A stretch of DNA of 59,348 nt from a virus. Both the position numbers and the translations under genes were made by a program. Position 1 is the stretch's first letter; every line of letters begins with the position of its first letter. Positions 14,705 through 23,408 of this stretch are shown piece by piece. The DNA is taken from positions 1 through 59,348 of IMG/VR virus record IMGVR_UViG_3300032242_002944; one strand, written 5' to 3'. The notes below the pieces were generated by a model. That model worked only from the letters and a program-made list of their open reading frames with translations, had not been told where the DNA came from and ran no database searches.

Positions 14705-15479
14705 AGCCTCAATCATCCTCGACTCAATCTCCCCGTCCGGCGCGCGGCTGACGACGTTCCGTCTGCGCTACCCGCGGATCATCCACAGCGAGTTCATGAC
14801 GCACCGCGTGTTCAGCCGGAACGCGTCGTCGTCGCGCGCGATCCCCATTTCCAAGCTTATCGACCAGGTTCGCACCGACCCGTTCGTGCCGGAATCGTGG
14901 CCCAGCAACCGCCCCGGGATGCAGGGCGGCGAGCCCATCGCGCACCCCAAGGCCGCCCGCGCGCTCTGGCTCCAGGCCGCCCGCCACGCGGCGAATTCCG
15001 CCGAAGCGCTGGCGGACTTCGGGGTCCACAAACAACTCGCGAACCGGCTCCTGGAGCCGTTCCTGCACATCGACGTCCTGGTCTCGTCGACGGATTACAC
15101 GAATTTTTTCAAACTCCGGTGCGACGCGGCTGCACAGCCGGAGATTCAAAAACTCGCTCTTGCCATGCGCCACGAGCTGGAGCGGTCCATCCCCATCGCG
15201 CGGCCCGTTCACAGTCCGTTCCACCCGGACCCGCTCGTAGCGACCGGGAAGTGCGCCCGTGTGTCGTACTCCAAGCACGACGGGGCCGTCGACGAGTACG
15301 CGGACCGTGCGCTTGCGATGAAGCTGCTATCTTCGCGTCATATGTCCCCGTTCGAGCACGTCGCCCGCGCCGGCGACGGAACGAAGAACTTCCGCGGCTG
15401 GATCCAGCTACGCGAAGAGGTCGAGCTGAGCCGAGGGCGCCTCGACGAGAAGAATCTTCTCCCCTTTTTCGCCACCTAG
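14694..15479 (+). CDS. thyX: Flavin-dependent thymidylate synthase (ThyX-like)
   Basis: 261 residues from a GTG overlapping the previous gene. THRVFSRNASSSRAIP is a variant of the ThyX RHR(x)7S FAD/dUMP-binding motif, and the C-terminal part has SSRHMSPFEH and NFRGWIQLR, as in phage ThyX homologues. ThyX methylates dUMP to dTMP using methylenetetrahydrofolate and NADPH, supplying dTTP. The first Arg of the motif is Thr in this protein, so activity should be checked. Last gene of the rightward replication region; converges on the late operon. Confidence 0.8.
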   Translation: MTTEASIILDSISPSGARLTTFRLRYPRIIHSEFMTHRVFSRNASSSRAIPISKLIDQVRTDPFVPESWPSNRPGMQGGEPIAHPKAARALWLQAARHAANSAEALADFGVHKQLANRLLEPFLHIDVLVSSTDYTNFFKLRCDAAAQPEIQKLALAMRHELERSIPIARPVHSPFHPDPLVATGKCARVSYSKHDGAVDEYADRALAMKLLSSRHMSPFEHVARAGDGTKNFRGWIQLREEVELSRGRLDEKNLLPFFAT

Positions 15480-15502
15480 ATCGCGGTCGATCGGCACGTA
15501 CT

Positions 15503-15548
15503 CCGCCGGGGGCAGCTCCAGCTCTAGCTGGGTAGCCGCCCCCGGCGG
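15503..15548. terminator. Large hairpin between convergent thyX and lysis genes
   Basis: Perfect 11-bp inverted repeat (CCGCCGGGGGC and complement) with a 24-base loop that itself contains CCAGCT/AGCTGG. No T-tract on either side, so it is at most a bidirectional, non-canonical terminator. Confidence 0.45.
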
Positions 15549-15564
15549 GTCCGGTAGGTGCTGT

Positions 15565-15714
15565 TCAGGGGGATTGATTCCCGCGAAGCTTGGCTTCTTC
15601 TGCAATGTCGGCCGCCTTCCGAGCGAGATCGTACTGGTCCACCTCGCGGCGAACCAATGCAGATCCTAGCGCGGAAATCAGCACTCGCAAGATCGTGAGC
15701 AACGTTTCGTCCAT
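15565..15714 (-). CDS. 49-residue hypothetical protein, last gene of the late operon
   Basis: Starts MDETLLTILRVLISALGSAL, an amphipathic or membrane-associated helix, followed by a charged helix (DLARKAADIAEEAK). The ATG lies one base after the TAA of the lipoprotein gene, so it is co-translated. May be an accessory lysis protein, judged only by position. Confidence 0.6.
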   Translation of the reverse strand: MDETLLTILRVLISALGSALVRREVDQYDLARKAADIAEEAKLRGNQSP

Positions 15715-15715
15715 G

Positions 15716-15895
15716 TTACTGCCCGTACTTCGCGTCCACTTGTTTGCGGCAAGTGTCGATTTCTGCGCGGGTATTGTACTCCGCCACGCACTCCTGAAGC
15801 TCGGCCGTGTAGGCAGCGGCTTTCGGGTCCGGGACGGGCGCCTTGAACGCCGCGCAGTTACTTGTCAAGAGTAAGAAAGCTAGGCAGAAGCGCAT
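15716..15895 (-). CDS. Small lipoprotein nested in the holin gene (o-spanin-like)
   Basis: 59 residues: basic start MRFC, hydrophobic LAFLLLTSN, then Cys14 as a likely lipidation site (lipobox LTSNC is imperfect), and a short Pro-containing outer part with two further Cys. The ATG lies inside the holin-like gene in another frame, as Rz1 genes do inside Rz. Together with the TM/coiled-coil protein upstream it could form a spanin pair that disrupts the outer membrane; this is inference from order and architecture. Confidence 0.6.
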   Translation of the reverse strand: MRFCLAFLLLTSNCAAFKAPVPDPKAAAYTAELQECVAEYNTRAEIDTCRKQVDAKYGQ

Positions 15896-16019
15896 TCAGC
15901 ACCGACCCGACAAGGCCGCCAACAGCGGCGACGTCGTTATGCCCGAGGTACATGGCCCCGAGGACGAACGACAAAACCGAAACCAACGCCGCGACCTGCG
16001 GCCACGAATTTACTTTCAA
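15858..16019 (-). CDS. Holin-like two-segment membrane protein (TTG start)
   Basis: 53 residues with two hydrophobic segments (VAALVSVLSFVLGAMYLG and VGGLVGSVLNALLPSFL) joined by a short polar turn, and a charged end LDK. Start TTG is supported by GGAGGAG four bases upstream and by overlap with the preceding stop (TTGA). Size, topology and position match small class II/III holins that time lysis by making lesions in the inner membrane. Its gene carries the nested lipoprotein gene at its 3' end. Confidence 0.65.
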   Translation of the reverse strand: MKVNSWPQVAALVSVLSFVLGAMYLGHNDVAAVGGLVGSVLNALLPSFLTLDK

Positions 16020-16285
16020 GACTCTCCTCCTAGCGTGTGACGTGCGAGAAACACCCTAAGGTCGGCGATGACCGACCGAAGCTCGTGGACTTCCGTGCGC
16101 AGGGCTTCAATCTCCCGCGTGAGGCTGTCCTTGTGAACCCCCGCTGCCGCTGCGCCGGTCTCCAACCCTCTGACGCGCGAGTCTAGGTCGGAGAGCTTTG
16201 CCGCAGACCCGTCAAAATGCCGGGCGGCAAGCCAGCCAGCCGCCCCAACCAAGGCGGTCAGGAAAAGCGGGCCGATGTCTGTCAC
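16016..16285 (-). CDS. N-anchored coiled-coil membrane protein (i-spanin or holin-associated)
   Basis: 89 residues: N-terminal membrane segment (LFLTALVGAAGWLAA) followed by a long coiled coil (LSDLDSRVRGLE, LTREIEALRTEVHELRSVIADLR). This is the topology of inner-membrane spanin subunits and of some holin partners. ATG overlaps the previous stop and its own stop overlaps the holin start. Which of the two roles it plays cannot be told from sequence. Confidence 0.65.
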   Translation of the reverse strand: MTDIGPLFLTALVGAAGWLAARHFDGSAAKLSDLDSRVRGLETGAAAAGVHKDSLTREIEALRTEVHELRSVIADLRVFLARHTLGGES

Positions 16286-16470
16286 GTCGAGGGGCTTTCT
16301 GCGGGGGATTTCGCAGCCGCAAGCTCGGCCTCGAAGGCCTTCATGTCGCGTTCGTAGTTCGCCTCATCCAGCGCTACAAGCTGCTTTTGCGCGTGGATGA
16401 GGCTGCGCCACGTCTGGAGGCGAGCGAGACGCTCTTTCTGAAGGTCGGTCATTTCGGGCGACGATTCCAT
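16282..16470 (-). CDS. 62-residue helical protein preceding the lysis genes
   Basis: MTDLQKERLARLQTWRSLIHAQKQLVALD suggests one long amphipathic helix; Ala/Ser/Pro-rich tail. AGAGGGA nine bases before the ATG fixes the start. Coupled by ATGA to the membrane protein downstream. Possibly a tail chaperone or lysis regulator; function unknown. Confidence 0.55.
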   Translation of the reverse strand: MESSPEMTDLQKERLARLQTWRSLIHAQKQLVALDEANYERDMKAFEAELAAAKSPAESPST

Positions 16471-16487
16471 GATTGCGTGTCCCTCTT

Positions 16488-17594
16488 TCAGACGTCCGCC
16501 GTTACGCGGACGATGTTGGTGCCGTCGGCGTATACGATTGCGCGCTTGCCGTTGGCAATCACGATTCCCGTCCCGGACGCGCCAATAACCTGAATCGACT
16601 GGGCGCCGGACGTGCCGTTGTACACGATCCATTTCCACCCGGCCGTGAGCGGCACCACGAGGTTCCGCTGCAAGGTAAGAGCGCCGCCCGTAAATTCCAT
16701 TATGTTGGCCTGGTAGTCGCCCGCCACGGCCGTGTAGTTCGCGTCGCTCGGCCACGTCCGCACGGCACGCAGGCCGTTCATGGCTTGCTGGTAGCCCGTG
16801 GAGGCCCTCTGGAGGAGGATGCCTCCCGAGGCGTAGAGCGTCGCGCCGCTTACGGGGCTCGCCGTGGGTGCCGTCGCTGCATTGCCGACGTACGTCACGA
16901 GGTCGCCGGCGTTCGCCGGCAGCTCCGTGGCCGTGATGGCGGCACCCCTGTTGAGAACCGTGGCTCGCTGCCCCACGGCAAGCTCCGCCACCTCGGCCAT
17001 GACGACGCCAGCCGTCGAAAGCTCAAGGCGAACAGGGCCGCGTAGGCCCGTTGTGCCGTCTGTCTTCGCCGCGCCGCCCTGGAGTCGCAGGGCGCCACCG
17101 TTGACGTTCGTCGCCGCGGTGACGAAGGCGGACTGCGCCGTGATCGAAAGCGTGGTCGTCGCTACGTCCGATGACCGGGCCGCCTGAATGATCGATGGCG
17201 TCGCCTTTGCCTGCTCGATTTGCAGCTGCGTGGATCCGAAGGTCCATGTGCTGCCCCCGGCGGGAGACAACACAACGCTGGTCGACGCGTAAACGTATGT
17301 TCCCCCGGAGCCCGAGGATGTGCCAATCAGCAGGTTGTTTCCCGTGTCGGACGAGACGATGGAGAGGTCGCCGGTCCCGAGCTGATTTCGGAACGCCAAC
17401 GCCGTCACGTTGTTTGGTACGCGCAGGTAGCCCGACTGAGCCGGGGACGTTCCGATGGCGATATTGTTTGTGCCCGGGACGACGCTCGCCACGGCCGATA
17501 GCGCGGTGCCAGAAGAGACGACGACGCCTGTGCCTACTGTGCCTGCAATGACGGATGTGCTGATATCTGAGAAAGCCCAACCTCTGCGAATCAT
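16488..17594 (-). CDS. Putative tail appendage / fibre protein
   Basis: 368 residues, rich in Gly, Ser, Thr and Ala with repeated short beta-strand patterns (NNIAIGTSPAQSGYLRVPNN, GNNLLIGTSSGSGGTYVYAS), typical of trimeric phage fibres. The C-terminal ~80 residues (TLQRNLVVPLTAGWKWIVYNG...) resemble the small C-terminal module seen in many tail proteins, also echoed in the 141-residue protein at 29.5 kb. Likely receptor-contacting virion protein. Located after the ejection proteins and before the lysis cassette. Confidence 0.7.
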   Translation of the reverse strand: MIRRGWAFSDISTSVIAGTVGTGVVVSSGTALSAVASVVPGTNNIAIGTSPAQSGYLRVPNNVTALAFRNQLGTGDLSIVSSDTGNNLLIGTSSGSGGTYVYASTSVVLSPAGGSTWTFGSTQLQIEQAKATPSIIQAARSSDVATTTLSITAQSAFVTAATNVNGGALRLQGGAAKTDGTTGLRGPVRLELSTAGVVMAEVAELAVGQRATVLNRGAAITATELPANAGDLVTYVGNAATAPTASPVSGATLYASGGILLQRASTGYQQAMNGLRAVRTWPSDANYTAVAGDYQANIMEFTGGALTLQRNLVVPLTAGWKWIVYNGTSGAQSIQVIGASGTGIVIANGKRAIVYADGTNIVRVTADV

Positions 17595-17601
17595 GGCGTC
17601 C

Positions 17602-18018
17602 TCACTTGGGGGGTTGGCTCGAAGCGTGGACGCGGAGGGTTCCCGTGCTGGACGACGTCACGGCAGACAGGTAGAGGTCCTCCGTGACGTCAATGCGGAC
17701 GTCGGCGAACCCGCCCGGCGGCAGGCGCTGGGCGAAGGCGTTACTGAGGGCGATCGTGCTGCCGGCAGAGATTACCGTCGCGGAGTTCATGTCTGCGGTG
17801 GACACGTTCTGGAATCGGACGTACATATCGACAGTGCCATCGTTATGCAGCGTGAGATAGAGCCCCGTCCCAACGCCGAACTCGTCCCAGGACTTGCCGC
17901 CCCACGCGATTCCGCGAAGGTCATAAACCCGGACCGTGTTGTCGACGGTCAGAGCGAAGCCGTTGCCCCGGCGCGGCGGGACGGGGTTGAACGCCTGTGA
18001 TTGCCATTCGTAAGCCAT
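17602..18018 (-). CDS. Putative small tail or fibre-associated protein
   Basis: 138 residues, beta-rich (YLTLHNDGTVDMYVRFQNVS; LPPGGFADVRIDVTEDLYLSAV), with the jelly-roll-like strand spacing common in virion decoration proteins. Lies eight bases upstream of the fibre gene, so a joint role in the appendage is likely. No family named. Confidence 0.55.
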   Translation of the reverse strand: MAYEWQSQAFNPVPPRRGNGFALTVDNTVRVYDLRGIAWGGKSWDEFGVGTGLYLTLHNDGTVDMYVRFQNVSTADMNSATVISAGSTIALSNAFAQRLPPGGFADVRIDVTEDLYLSAVTSSSTGTLRVHASSQPPK

Positions 18019-18043
18019 GGGGCCCTCTTATTATAGCTCAAAG

Positions 18044-20929
18044 TCAGCGTTTGCGCGAGTACGACCCGCCGGCTTCCAGGTTTTGAGTCATGCTCATTTG
18101 CGTAGGAGCGGAATTCTTGATAGGTTTCGCGCCCTTGGGTGAGTCTGCCGCCGCGTCCGTTTGCTGTTCCGCGTGCCATTGCTGCTGGATTGTCGCCGTC
18201 CGGCGCGGGTCAACGTACGGGTCAGCCGCCAGACCGGTGGATTTCCCCACCTGGCGACGGGTGCCGAACTTCTGCGGCTCTTTGGCCGTTGCGGTATATT
18301 CCAGCACCTTCTCCGTATGGGCAGCCTTCAATTCAGGGTAGATCGCCTCGACCGCCTTGGACCCGTGCGGGGTCGGGTTGGCCAGCTCGGCTACGGGGTC
18401 CGCTAGGGCCTTGACCACTTGGTTGACCTTGGCGATCTGCGACTGCGACGGCGGCCGGTTGGAGCTGAATTTGGGCTGGAGCGGGTTGCCCTGGGGCGAG
18501 TTGGTCGCCATGGTCTTGGCGAGGTATTCCACGGCCATTTGGGACTTGATCTGGGAGTCCATCACAACCTTCGGGTATTGTGCCACTGCCCATTGCAGCG
18601 CCTTCCCAACGGTCCGGCCGGCCCAGCCAGGGTCCGAGGCGGCTTGCGTTGCCCCTTGTTTGATTTTATTGTAATTCGCGGAATTGATGACTGGAGGCGT
18701 CCCTACGTAAGGGGATTTACCCTGGGCCATACGCCGAGCCGACGCGGACAGGTTTTTATCCAAATCCGAGTAGGAATGATCCATCCGGCGCAGCAGGTCG
18801 ATGGCGCCCTTGCCCGTGCCGATGTGGCCGCCGAGGGTGGCCGCCCCGTACGCAGCAGCGCCTCCCAGCGGAGAGTGGCTCGCCAGACCGCCGATGCCGA
18901 ACGCCAGGGACCGCAAGATGCCACCGGAGAGCATCCCCTTGCTCTGCTGGACCCGTTGGAGGGTGTGAGCGAGCTGTGCCGCCCCTTCGGACAGCCGAAG
19001 GTTGTGCCCCAAAATCAGAAGAGAATCATTCAGGACGTCCTGCGTAGGGTGCAAATTGCGAAGGTCAAAGTGCTCGACCGTACGCTTGGCCGCCTCGTGT
19101 CCCTTGCGGAAATACTGCAAGACCCAAGGCATGACGGTCTGGACCTCAGACGCGCTCGGGTCGCGGAACAGCTTGAAAAACTTGTCCGTAGGGATAGGCT
19201 TTTGGTAGAACGAGTTCTTAGGGTCTACGCTCATCTTGAGGTAGCCCTCCTCAAAAAGCCTTCTCCCTGCAACAATTTGCTCGTGGTGTGGGGTATTGAT
19301 GGCGTCGAACTTCTGCGCCCAGGGGCCGAAATACTCCTCCGTACGCTGGATGTTGCGGAGCTTGTCGTACAGGCCGTTCACGCGCTCGGCGACGATCTTG
19401 GCGACGTCAGCGCCTACGACACTGCCTTTTCCTGCCGACGCTGCCACCAACCGGTTCATTTCCCGGCCGGCCTTCTTTCGCATTTCGTCGACGGTCCATG
19501 CCATGCCACCTACGTCGCCCGTTCGCTCGAACTTCTCTCCGCGCTTGAGCGTGTACTCAAGGTCTCGCGTAAGCTCCTTAGCCCACTTCTTGCCTTCAGG
19601 TTCCGCGATGCCTCGGACTTCGTCGATGACGTCCTGAAAAATGCTTTTGGCAGCGCTGTGCGCCGCATAGACTCCCTGTGCAGGCATTTCGTGCGCCTTT
19701 TTCTGCATGTTCCGCAGGCGGGCGTCTGAATGGCTTTCGTCGAGAATTTCGCGAGAGGCGTCGATGGCGTCCTCGGCCGCCTTTCGGCCGTTCATCTCGG
19801 CCTTACCGAGAATGCTTTCCCGTTGGTCCGCCAGAAAGCGTGCTTCAATTCCGGAAGGCTGTGTGTGCAAAAGCGGTGCAATTTGTTCGGCCGTCTGGCC
19901 TGTCAAAGGTGCCGTGCGCTCCGCCATCCCCTGCGCGGACCCGATCGGGATGTTGATCGATCGCTCTTTGCTCCCGACCACGCCCTCGTACGCGGGCTCC
20001 ATGCCCCGGCGGAGGTAGGCTGCTTCCTCCTCCGTGCCGAGCGCGAACGGGGTATCAGGCGCATCAGGTATCGCCGGTCCCCGGTTCAGGTCGTGGGAGA
20101 TCGGTACCGGGGCGCCCTGCCGTGCGGCAGCGTTCGGGTCCACGGCGGCCTTTTCGGCAGCCTTGGCCTCCGCCTTGATGCCCTTGCCGAGCGCACCAAA
20201 AGCGTAGTGCGCCGGCACGCCGATGGCAGAGAACAGGAGCCCGCCCATGAGCGCGCTGCTGACGACGTGCTCGACGAACAGGGCGGGGTTTTCGAGTTTG
20301 TCTTCGTTCGCTGCGTCCATCGCGGAGAACGCGGCGCCTTCGGCGAAATTCGACCCCGCCGTGGACGCAAGCTCCCCCATCCCCGCGCCGGTGAGAAGCC
20401 CCCCTGCCTTGCCTCCAAGTTTGCCGGCGATGACAGTCTTTGGGCTGTAGACGTTGGCGGCAAGATTTCCAATTTTGCCGGCGTTCGACTGGTTGAACGC
20501 CTCGATGTAGTCGCTGGCGTCGCTTTCGTTGTATCCCTCCGCCTCCAGGATCTTCTGGAGCGCCAGCTTCGCGCCCGGGAACGAGTTGGAGAAGTAACCG
20601 GCGGCGCCAGACGTGATGTTGCCGCCTACGGACTCTGACCACTCCTTGGTCAATTTTGCGATTTTGTCTTTGTGGTCGGCCTCCTCGTCCGTTGCCAGTC
20701 GGCCGCCCTGTGAAGCGGCAGCCATCGCGACGTCACGGGACACGCGGCCGTACGACCCGTCCCTGAAAAAGACGGGGTACTTGTCTTCTTGGTCCGGCGT
20801 GACGTCGTCGAAGGTGTACGGCTGCGATGCGTCGATCGTGACTTCAGGGATCGACGCAGGCTGTCCGGACGGCTCCGCAGGAGCCGCCTCGGAGTACGCC
20901 AGGAGCGGGTTTACGAGGGGGACACTCAC
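18044..20929 (-). CDS. Large internal virion / DNA-ejection protein
   Basis: 961 residues, GTG start overlapping the previous stop (GTGA). Alternating Ala/Gly-rich hydrophobic segments (about 175-260 and 700-745) and long helical regions resemble the giant internal proteins of podoviruses that leave the capsid and form a conduit across the envelope (T7 gp15/gp16-like role). No transglycosylase motif was seen. Context: last of a block of four Ala-rich internal proteins following the tail genes. Function by analogy, not by a recognised domain. Confidence 0.6.
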   Translation of the reverse strand: MSVPLVNPLLAYSEAAPAEPSGQPASIPEVTIDASQPYTFDDVTPDQEDKYPVFFRDGSYGRVSRDVAMAAASQGGRLATDEEADHKDKIAKLTKEWSESVGGNITSGAAGYFSNSFPGAKLALQKILEAEGYNESDASDYIEAFNQSNAGKIGNLAANVYSPKTVIAGKLGGKAGGLLTGAGMGELASTAGSNFAEGAAFSAMDAANEDKLENPALFVEHVVSSALMGGLLFSAIGVPAHYAFGALGKGIKAEAKAAEKAAVDPNAAARQGAPVPISHDLNRGPAIPDAPDTPFALGTEEEAAYLRRGMEPAYEGVVGSKERSINIPIGSAQGMAERTAPLTGQTAEQIAPLLHTQPSGIEARFLADQRESILGKAEMNGRKAAEDAIDASREILDESHSDARLRNMQKKAHEMPAQGVYAAHSAAKSIFQDVIDEVRGIAEPEGKKWAKELTRDLEYTLKRGEKFERTGDVGGMAWTVDEMRKKAGREMNRLVAASAGKGSVVGADVAKIVAERVNGLYDKLRNIQRTEEYFGPWAQKFDAINTPHHEQIVAGRRLFEEGYLKMSVDPKNSFYQKPIPTDKFFKLFRDPSASEVQTVMPWVLQYFRKGHEAAKRTVEHFDLRNLHPTQDVLNDSLLILGHNLRLSEGAAQLAHTLQRVQQSKGMLSGGILRSLAFGIGGLASHSPLGGAAAYGAATLGGHIGTGKGAIDLLRRMDHSYSDLDKNLSASARRMAQGKSPYVGTPPVINSANYNKIKQGATQAASDPGWAGRTVGKALQWAVAQYPKVVMDSQIKSQMAVEYLAKTMATNSPQGNPLQPKFSSNRPPSQSQIAKVNQVVKALADPVAELANPTPHGSKAVEAIYPELKAAHTEKVLEYTATAKEPQKFGTRRQVGKSTGLAADPYVDPRRTATIQQQWHAEQQTDAAADSPKGAKPIKNSAPTQMSMTQNLEAGGSYSRKR

Positions 20930-22620
20930 TTTTTGGTGTTACCAATGAGTCGGTGCCAGTCCGCCTGAAGGTCTTTCGGCAACTGCGAGACCATCTCAGG
21001 AACGATTTGCGACAACAGCATCTGCTTCACCGTCGCCTTTGCGGCAGCGGCTTCTTCGTCTGATTGGAAGCTGGACCCGACAATAGCCAAAGTCTTCTTC
21101 GCGCTGTCGTTTTCGGAGTTCATTCCGGGCTTCTGGAAAGACGTCTCGATAGCTGCCTTTGCAGCCGCGGCTTTCGTGTTGAAAACTGTAGACGCGAGCC
21201 TGTTCCCGATTTCGCTGACGTACTTGCCACCGGGGAGCAAATGCTGCTCGGCATTCATCGGGAGCCACCCCTCTTTGACGGCTTTCTGATAATCGTCCAC
21301 GTACTTCAAAATGTTGGGGATAGTCTGGGCGAGCGTCGCCTGGTGCGTATACGCCTCGCTCTCCAGCTTATGCTCCTCTTGCTTGTTAGGGTCCTGGAAC
21401 TTCAGGTCGATCTTCGGGTGCTTGTCGTTGATCGGGATGATCCCCGACATCTGGCCCATGCCTTCCGCGATTTGTGCAACAGAAAGCCCCGCCGTGTTCT
21501 CCTTCGAGTTCGCAAGTTTGGCGGCCTCCAACGTGAGCGTGTCGATACGCCCCTGTTGGTAGCGCGCGTTGGCCATGGCCGCTGACGCAGCCGCGGCGTC
21601 GGCCTTTTTCTGGTCCTCGAACTGACGCTTTTGGATTGCAGTAAGCGTCTGCTCCATCACTTTCTGGTTGATGGGCAGCCCGCGCTGGGCTGCGTCGGCC
21701 TTGATGCGCTGCTGCGCGTACTCCCACATATGAGCCCGCCGGTCGGCCTGGTACACGCGAAGCTCTTGCGCCTGCCGCATGTTGTCTTCCAAGTCCATCC
21801 CGTACTGCTGGGCGAGCTTCATCTTCTGGTCAATCGCGTACTTCTGCGCGTCAATGTCGCGCTCGATCGCCTTGTCCAGCATCTGGAGCGCGGGAGACAC
21901 GCCGCCCCCGTAAGGGGACGTCAGCGCGCTGCCGATGAGAGCGAGCGACGTGCCGAACATGCCAAGCGCCGACTGCGACTTGAAATAACGGTCAGGGTCG
22001 ACAGAAGAATTCTGGTACGCCGCCATCATGGCGTCGCGTCGCTCTTGAATCTTCTTGCGCTCGCCTTGGAGGGCCTGATACTGCTCCTCGTGACGCGCGT
22101 CCATCTCGCCAAGAGACGTGACGGCGTCCTGCTCCATCCCCGCCTTAGCACGGGCGGCGTCCTGCTCCAGGACACCTTTCTTCTGCTCCAGCTCCAGCTC
22201 ACGGGCGTTCAGATACGCCTGTTTCTTGCCAGGCGCGACCTTGCTAAGATCGGTGATGGGGCTGGGAGCTGCGGCTGCCGCCACGGCGTCGGCGTCGGCA
22301 CCGGGCGGGGGCGTCGTCGTGACGTTATCGCCTTGGACGGTCGTCAACGGGGCCTGAATCGGCGGCGCAACGCCAGGGGGCGGAACCGTGGTGATGTTGT
22401 CGCCCTCAACCACCGTTGCGGGGGCCTGGATCGCAGGCGGCTCCGGTGGCGCCTCCGACGGAAGGCCGCCCGTCAGGGCCATGTGCCGTGCCGTAGCGTA
22501 GTCCACCATCTCGGGCGAGCTGCGGCCGTCCGCTCCCTGGGCCCACGCACGAACACGCGCAAGGGCATCCGGAGTGGGGGCCGCGTCGGATACGGGCGCA
22601 GTGATGCGGGGGTCGATCAT
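20926..22620 (-). CDS. Putative internal virion protein with coiled coil
   Basis: 564 residues. N-terminal region has a DALARVRAWA / DYATARHMAL module shared with the next upstream gene, and two near repeats (APATVVEGDNITTVPPPG, APLTTVQGDNVTTTPPPG). Residues about 130-220 form a long charged coiled coil; the C-terminal half is helical. Overlaps neighbours by ATGA and GTGA. Ejection-complex component by context. Confidence 0.55.
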   Translation of the reverse strand: MIDPRITAPVSDAAPTPDALARVRAWAQGADGRSSPEMVDYATARHMALTGGLPSEAPPEPPAIQAPATVVEGDNITTVPPPGVAPPIQAPLTTVQGDNVTTTPPPGADADAVAAAAAPSPITDLSKVAPGKKQAYLNARELELEQKKGVLEQDAARAKAGMEQDAVTSLGEMDARHEEQYQALQGERKKIQERRDAMMAAYQNSSVDPDRYFKSQSALGMFGTSLALIGSALTSPYGGGVSPALQMLDKAIERDIDAQKYAIDQKMKLAQQYGMDLEDNMRQAQELRVYQADRRAHMWEYAQQRIKADAAQRGLPINQKVMEQTLTAIQKRQFEDQKKADAAAASAAMANARYQQGRIDTLTLEAAKLANSKENTAGLSVAQIAEGMGQMSGIIPINDKHPKIDLKFQDPNKQEEHKLESEAYTHQATLAQTIPNILKYVDDYQKAVKEGWLPMNAEQHLLPGGKYVSEIGNRLASTVFNTKAAAAKAAIETSFQKPGMNSENDSAKKTLAIVGSSFQSDEEAAAAKATVKQMLLSQIVPEMVSQLPKDLQADWHRLIGNTKK

Positions 22621-23396
22621 TTGTACATCGCCAACAGGGACTTGAAAGCGTGGTCGTCCGCGGGCTGCGGGATCGACGCGGCCATCTTGCGGGCCTGGTC
22701 AAGGTCTGCCTTCTCCCGCGCCGCCTGCGCCATGGCGGCCGACCGCGCGTCGTACTGCGCCGTCTGCGCGTCAGCCCAACGAGCGGCTTCGGCCGCAGCG
22801 CGGGGGTCGACGGGGGGGCCGTCCGGGACGACCTTGCCGTCCTTCGCGGCGATCTCGGTTTCGGCAGCTTCCTGCGGAAGGTGCTTTTTCACCATGTGCT
22901 TCGCGACAGACAAGTCTCGTCCGTCAGGGTCCATGGTCGTGTCCTGCAAGTACTTCACGCCCGTGTGCTCGGACGGCACGTACACAGGGCCGGTTCCTGG
23001 CAAGGCATCGTTGGGGATAGTCCGAGCCATATGCCGCGCCGTAGCGAAATCGCGGAAGTCAGGCGACGCCTTCGTGTCAAGCTCCTGCTTGTCGCGAGCA
23101 AACGTCTTCGGCTCGTACGCCGCCCGGTACGGGTCCGGCGCCCCGTCGTCTTTCGGGAGAGTGCGCGCCATCGCCCGTGCGGTTTCCAAGTCGCCTCGGC
23201 TCGCCCAGGCACGAGCCCGCGCCAGCGCTTCCGGAGACGGGCGCGCGTCGGACGCGGGGGCAAGGAGGCGCGGGGCAGCCGCCCTCGCCGGGGCGGGGAC
23301 GGAGATCACCATCTCCGGCAGGGTCACCTCCTGCGGCGCAGGCGCAGGCGGGTGGAGTAGAAACAACGGACGGCTGGGGGATTTCTTCTTTTCCAT
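22617..23396 (-). CDS. Virion-associated protein with four DxxxARxM repeats
   Basis: 259 residues. A motif D-[LF]-x-x-A-[RK]-x-M-[AV] recurs four times about 45 or more residues apart (DLETARAMARTLP, DFATARHMARTIP, DLSVAKHMVKKHLP, DLDQARKMAASIP) with variable Pro-rich linkers. The same module appears once in the protein encoded downstream, indicating duplication. Probably a structural or ejection protein; the repeat has no known name to me. Confidence 0.55.
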   Translation of the reverse strand: MEKKKSPSRPLFLLHPPAPAPQEVTLPEMVISVPAPARAAAPRLLAPASDARPSPEALARARAWASRGDLETARAMARTLPKDDGAPDPYRAAYEPKTFARDKQELDTKASPDFRDFATARHMARTIPNDALPGTGPVYVPSEHTGVKYLQDTTMDPDGRDLSVAKHMVKKHLPQEAAETEIAAKDGKVVPDGPPVDPRAAAEAARWADAQTAQYDARSAAMAQAAREKADLDQARKMAASIPQPADDHAFKSLLAMYK

Positions 23397-23408
23397 TGTT
23401 GTCTCAGA

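Noticed and set aside
15408-15605. TTG-started minus-strand ORF ending QLDLFA, a sliding-clamp-binding-like tail
   Set aside because: It runs through the intergenic hairpin, overlaps thyX by 72 bases and the 49-residue gene out of frame, and has no ribosome binding site. The tail motif is probably chance.
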